Assembly (NCBI RefSeq): GCF_025151045.1
Contig: NZ_CP102285.1
Location: forward strand, 1,550,001 to 1,614,000
Length of the DNA: 64,000 nucleotides
Direction: 5' to 3'
From: Parabacteroides johnsonii DSM 18315
GTDB lineage: Bacteria; Bacteroidota; Bacteroidia; Bacteroidales; Tannerellaceae
In this document: one piece after another, positions 60,872 through 64,000 of the stretch
How positions within the stretch are numbered: position 1 is the first letter of the stretch
How the letters are laid out: each line of letters opens with the position of its first letter
The notes under the pieces: generated by a model
Seen by the model: the letters and a program-made list of their open reading frames with translations, nothing else
What the model was told of the DNA's origin: nothing
Database searches by the model: none
Translations under genes and position numbers: made by a program

Positions 60872-60879
60872 TACATTTG
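60872..60879 (+). promoter_or_regulatory. -7 box for sulfatase maturase gene
   Basis: TACATTTG matches TAnnTTTG, 37 bases before the ATG at 60917. Confidence 0.62.
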
Positions 60880-60916
60880 CATACGAAACTAAATAAAATA
60901 TCGTTTTAGACATACC

Positions 60917-62152
60917 ATGAACAGTCCGTATATATCCCCGTTCGCGAAACCCGTATATGTAATGTTGAAGCCCGTCGGTTCGATTTGCAACCTGGCGTGC
61001 GAATACTGCTATTACCTTGAGAAGGGGAAACTTTATCCTGAGGTGAAAAATCATATCATGAGCGAACAGTTACTGGAAAAATTCATCAAGGAATATCTGG
61101 AATGTCAAACGATGCCGCAAGTTCTCTTTACCTGGCATGGTGGTGAAACGCTGATGCGCCCGATCAGCTTCTACAAGAAAGCGTTGGAGTTGCAACGCAA
61201 ATATGGCCGCGGACGCCAGATTGACAACTGTATCCAGACAAACGGGACGTTGCTTAACGATGACTGGTGCCGTTTCTTCAAAGAGAATAACTTTCTTGTG
61301 GGAGTCTCGATTGACGGTCCGCAAGAGTTTCACGACGAATATCGCCGTAACAAGCAAGGTCTTCCTTCTTTTTATAAGGTGATGAAGGGAATCGAACTGA
61401 TGAAGAAACATGGTGTGGAATATAATGCGATGGCAGTCGTCAACGACTATAACGTAGATTATCCGCTGGAATTCTATAACTTTTTCAAGGAAATAGATTG
61501 CCACTATATCCAGTTCACCCCGATTGTGGAACGTCTCGGATTCCATCAGGACGGAACATTGCTCACCTCGCCGGAACAGCAGGATGCAAATATCAAACTG
61601 GCCCCTTTCACGGTCGATGCCGGGAAATGGGGAGATTTCCTCTGCGCGGTCTTCGACGAATGGCTGAAAGAAGATGTCGGTAATTATTATATCCAACTTT
61701 TCGATTCCACACTGGCAAACTGGGTAGGCGAGCAACCGGGTGTCTGCACACTGGCACGTACTTGCGGACATGCCGGAGTGATGGAATTCAATGGAGATGT
61801 ATATGCCTGTGACCACTTCGTATTCCCGGAATACAAGTTGGGTAACATCCATACCCAGACGCTTACCGAGATGATGTACAGTCAGCGCCAACTGAAGTTC
61901 GGAGCAGACAAATATGAAAAACTCCCAACTCAGTGCAAGGAGTGTGATTACTTGTTTGCCTGCAACGGCGAATGCCCCAAAAACCGTTTCCTCCATACGG
62001 CAAACGGCGAACCCGGATTGAACTATCTATGTAAAGGTTACAAGAAATTTTTCAAGCATGTGGCTCCTTACATGGATTTCATGAAAAAAGAATTGTTGGC
62101 CGAGCGCCCGCCTGCTAATGTTATGCGATGGGCAAGGGAGGATGGGAATTAA
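60917..62152 (+). CDS. Anaerobic sulfatase-maturating enzyme (radical SAM)
   Basis: A 411-residue radical SAM/SPASM enzyme that oxidises an active-site Cys or Ser of sulfatases to formylglycine. The SAM cluster ligands are Cys24, Cys28 and Cys31 in CNLACEYCYYLEK. The C-terminal SPASM cysteines are in CTLARTCGHAG, YACDHFV, CKECDYLFACNGECPKNR and LNYLCKG. The pattern matches anSME closely. In gut Bacteroidales it serves sulfatases encoded elsewhere, needed for mucin and glycosaminoglycan use; no sulfatase is in this window. Confidence 0.92.
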   Translation: MNSPYISPFAKPVYVMLKPVGSICNLACEYCYYLEKGKLYPEVKNHIMSEQLLEKFIKEYLECQTMPQVLFTWHGGETLMRPISFYKKALELQRKYGRGRQIDNCIQTNGTLLNDDWCRFFKENNFLVGVSIDGPQEFHDEYRRNKQGLPSFYKVMKGIELMKKHGVEYNAMAVVNDYNVDYPLEFYNFFKEIDCHYIQFTPIVERLGFHQDGTLLTSPEQQDANIKLAPFTVDAGKWGDFLCAVFDEWLKEDVGNYYIQLFDSTLANWVGEQPGVCTLARTCGHAGVMEFNGDVYACDHFVFPEYKLGNIHTQTLTEMMYSQRQLKFGADKYEKLPTQCKECDYLFACNGECPKNRFLHTANGEPGLNYLCKGYKKFFKHVAPYMDFMKKELLAERPPANVMRWAREDGN

Positions 62153-62204
62153 AAATTAAAGAATTAAGGAATTAAAGAATTAATTATAAATCATCAATTA
62201 TAAC

Positions 62205-63737
62205 GTGAAAATCAATAGACGTGATTTTATCAAAACAGGAGGTATGGTTATGCTTGGATCATTAGCGGCTCCCTCATTCCTGGGAAGTTGTACCGGAAAT
62301 GGAACAGATCAAGCTACCGGTATCTCATTCGCTCAGAACCATTTTGGTGTCAGTGAAAGCGACATGAAGAAAGTGCTGGCGGCAGCACTTGAAAAAGGCG
62401 GCGACTATGCCGATCTTTTCTTTGAACATTCCTACCGGAATAACATAGGATTGCAGGACGGAGCCGTAAACCGGGCTTCCTCCAATATCGATTTCGGTAT
62501 GGGTGTACGCGTATTGGCCGGCGACCAGACCGGTTATGCGTATGTGGAAAACGTGACTCTCGACGAGATGCTGAAAGCAGCCCGTACGGCAGCCCGTATC
62601 GCAACCGGCTCGGCAGGAAAAGCTCCGGCAGCCCTGACAGAGGAACCGATCCTGAATAATTATTATGGCGTGCAGACTCCCTGGGACGAACTCGCCGTAA
62701 ACGCAAAGACCCCGTATCTTCAGAAACTGAACGATCAGATTTTTGCACTCGATAAGCGGGTACATAAGGTAATGGCTTCACTGGGAGACACGACTTCACA
62801 CATCTTGTTCTGCAATTCCGAGGGACAGATGTACTACGACTATCGCCCGATGGTGACGTTAGGTGCGGTCTGCATCATGGAAGACAACGGGAAGATCGAA
62901 AATTCGTATGCATCCCGCGCTTTCCGTATGGGGGCTGAATTCCTGACAGACGATATCATTGCCGAAGTAGCAAAGGAGGCAGTAGAAAAAACCTCCATCC
63001 TGTTCCAGGCCATCAAGCCTAAAGGAGGCGAAATGCCGGTCGTAATGGGTGCCGGAGGCTCCGGTATCTTGTTGCATGAAGCAATCGGCCATGCTTTCGA
63101 AGCCGACTTCAATCGCAAGAATACGTCTATCTTCTCCGACCAGCTGAACAAGAAGGTTTGTAACGAGCATATCAATGTGGTGGACGACGGTACGATTCCT
63201 TTCAACCGCGGTTCTGTCAACATCGACGACGAAGGCATCGCCGGACAGAAGACCTATATCGTGAAGGAAGGCATCCTGACCAGCTACTTGCACGACCGTA
63301 TCAGCGCCAAGCATTACGGTATTCCGTCAACGGGCAACGGCCGCCGCGAGTCATTCCGCCAGATGCCGATCCCGCGTATGCGCGCTACCTACATGGAAGC
63401 CGGAAACGTGACGGAAGAAGAAATGATCTCGACCGTGAAAAAAGGTATCTATGCCTCCAGCTTTACCAATGGACAGGTACAGATCGGTGCGGGCGATTTC
63501 ACCTTCTTCGTGAAAGACGGTTACCTGATTGAAAACGGTAAACTGACACAGCCGATCAAGGATATCAATATCATCGGTAACGGTCCTCGTGCATTGGCCG
63601 ATATCACGATGGTCGGAAACAATTACAAGATGGATAACGGCACTTGGACATGCGGCAAGGACGGACAATCCTGCCCGGTAACCTGCGGGATGCCGTCAGC
63701 TTTAGTTAGTAAACTTACAGTAGGAGGAGAAAATTGA
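62205..63737 (+). CDS. tldD: TldD-type metalloprotease with Tat-like signal
   Basis: A 510-residue TldD/PmbA family protein. Starts at GTG. The N-terminus has a twin-arginine motif NRRDFIKTGG, a hydrophobic stretch and LGSCTG (Cys29), so it looks like a Tat-exported lipoprotein, whereas classical TldD is cytoplasmic. The zinc-site motif HEAIGH (291-296) and the glycine-rich AGGSGILL are intact, identifying the active TldD-type half. The partner gene follows after about 96 bases, so the two likely form a heterodimeric protease that degrades unfolded or modified peptides. Confidence 0.88.
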   Translation: MKINRRDFIKTGGMVMLGSLAAPSFLGSCTGNGTDQATGISFAQNHFGVSESDMKKVLAAALEKGGDYADLFFEHSYRNNIGLQDGAVNRASSNIDFGMGVRVLAGDQTGYAYVENVTLDEMLKAARTAARIATGSAGKAPAALTEEPILNNYYGVQTPWDELAVNAKTPYLQKLNDQIFALDKRVHKVMASLGDTTSHILFCNSEGQMYYDYRPMVTLGAVCIMEDNGKIENSYASRAFRMGAEFLTDDIIAEVAKEAVEKTSILFQAIKPKGGEMPVVMGAGGSGILLHEAIGHAFEADFNRKNTSIFSDQLNKKVCNEHINVVDDGTIPFNRGSVNIDDEGIAGQKTYIVKEGILTSYLHDRISAKHYGIPSTGNGRRESFRQMPIPRMRATYMEAGNVTEEEMISTVKKGIYASSFTNGQVQIGAGDFTFFVKDGYLIENGKLTQPIKDINIIGNGPRALADITMVGNNYKMDNGTWTCGKDGQSCPVTCGMPSALVSKLTVGGEN

Positions 63738-63833
63738 TATGATTTATGATTTCAGATTTATGATTTATCACCGACACATGAATCTATAATCTGGAATCAT
63801 AATTCATAAATCATAAATCATAAATTATTAGAC
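63738..63833. repeat. Intergenic AATCATAAATC-type repeat with inverted halves
   Basis: The left half has repeated ATGATTTATGATTT words and the right half has repeated AATCATAAATCATAAAT, so the transcript can fold back on itself. A shorter version is between paaK and the ACT gene (28880-28914). Confidence 0.6.
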
Positions 63834-64000
63834 ATGATAACGAACGAAAATAAAAAGCTGGCTCAATGGGCTATGGAATTTGCCTTGAAAAACGGTTGCC
63901 AGGCCTCACGTGTAAGCATCTATAACGGATCGAGCAGTTCTTTCGAAATACGCGACATGAAGATGGACCGTTTGCAGCAGGCATCGGAAAACAGTTTGGT
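63834..64000 (+). CDS. PmbA/TldE-like protein, 3' end outside window
   Basis: The ATG at 63834 opens a frame that runs to the window end (55 codons). It begins MITNENKKLAQWAMEFALKN and continues GCQASRVSIYNG, FEIRDMKMDRLQQ, which is the N-terminal pattern of the TldD/PmbA superfamily. It has no signal peptide in the visible part, unlike its upstream partner. It is predicted to be the non-catalytic TldE/PmbA half because it directly follows the HExxxH-bearing gene; the missing sequence would confirm this. Confidence 0.75.
   Translation, partial: MITNENKKLAQWAMEFALKNGCQASRVSIYNGSSSSFEIRDMKMDRLQQASENSL

Overview
The window is chromosomal DNA of a member of the Bacteroidales, most likely Parabacteroides or a close relative. 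The evidence is the repeated Bacteroidetes promoter element TAnnTTTG in front of most transcription units, a six-gene Na+-NQR operon, a type IX secretion plug-like protein, DUF5686, the short AMP nucleosidase, and several secreted glycoside hydrolases with signal peptides or lipoboxes. The genus is an inference from protein style, not a database result. Nothing indicates a phage, plasmid or large island; this is a compact housekeeping region with a few accessory genes and short repeats.

Layout. 1-5.1 kb: a cut-off Xaa-Pro aminopeptidase, an AT-rich PER-like class A beta-lactamase, a serB/Dabb/C_GCAxxG operon and an MgtC-type membrane protein. 5.2-13.3 kb: a GH36 alpha-galactosidase, pyrK-pyrD, an XRE regulator, a ~1 kb AT-rich gap, amn-holA, a stand-alone HsdR-N nuclease-like protein and a small membrane protein. 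13.5-19.5 kb: nqrABCDEF on the minus strand, in which NqrC carries an extra N-terminal rubredoxin domain. 19.6-27.4 kb: a T9SS plug-like protein, guanine deaminase, a CDF metal exporter, a DUF5686 outer-membrane protein and an NhaC-type antiporter. 27.5-31.0 kb: phenylacetate-CoA ligase, a double-ACT protein, a 46-residue accessory peptide and its SSS symporter. 31.1-38.9 kb: a candidate small RNA, htpG, a patatin/barrel protein, three tandem tRNA-Arg(ACG) genes, a Gfo/Idh oxidoreductase and glyA. 39-44 kb: a GH20 hexosaminidase and a GH51 arabinofuranosidase, both lipoproteins. 44.2-51.6 kb: a receiver-kinase protein, a DPM-like glycosyltransferase, mfd and an acyl-CoA synthetase. 51.6-64 kb: a GH2 beta-mannosidase, an SGNH-SGNH-MBOAT acetylation cluster, a NUDIX hydrolase, an N-acetylmuramoyl-L-alanine amidase, an anaerobic sulfatase maturase and a TldD/PmbA pair cut by the window end.

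How the genes work together. NQR couples NADH oxidation to Na+ export, and the NhaC antiporter and SSS symporter could use that gradient. The four exo-acting glycosidases (GH36, GH20, GH51, GH2) trim galactose, N-acetylglucosamine, arabinose and mannose from plant or host glycans. The MBOAT/SGNH trio probably acetylates an envelope polymer.

The most unusual things seen are the rubredoxin-NqrC fusion, a dispersed family of 22-bp tandem units in three intergenic regions, a promoter-terminator pair that looks like a ~80-nt small RNA ahead of htpG, a repeat element apparently inserted in the loop of the glyA terminator, and a 125-bp MITE-like element. No clearly new multi-gene system was found.
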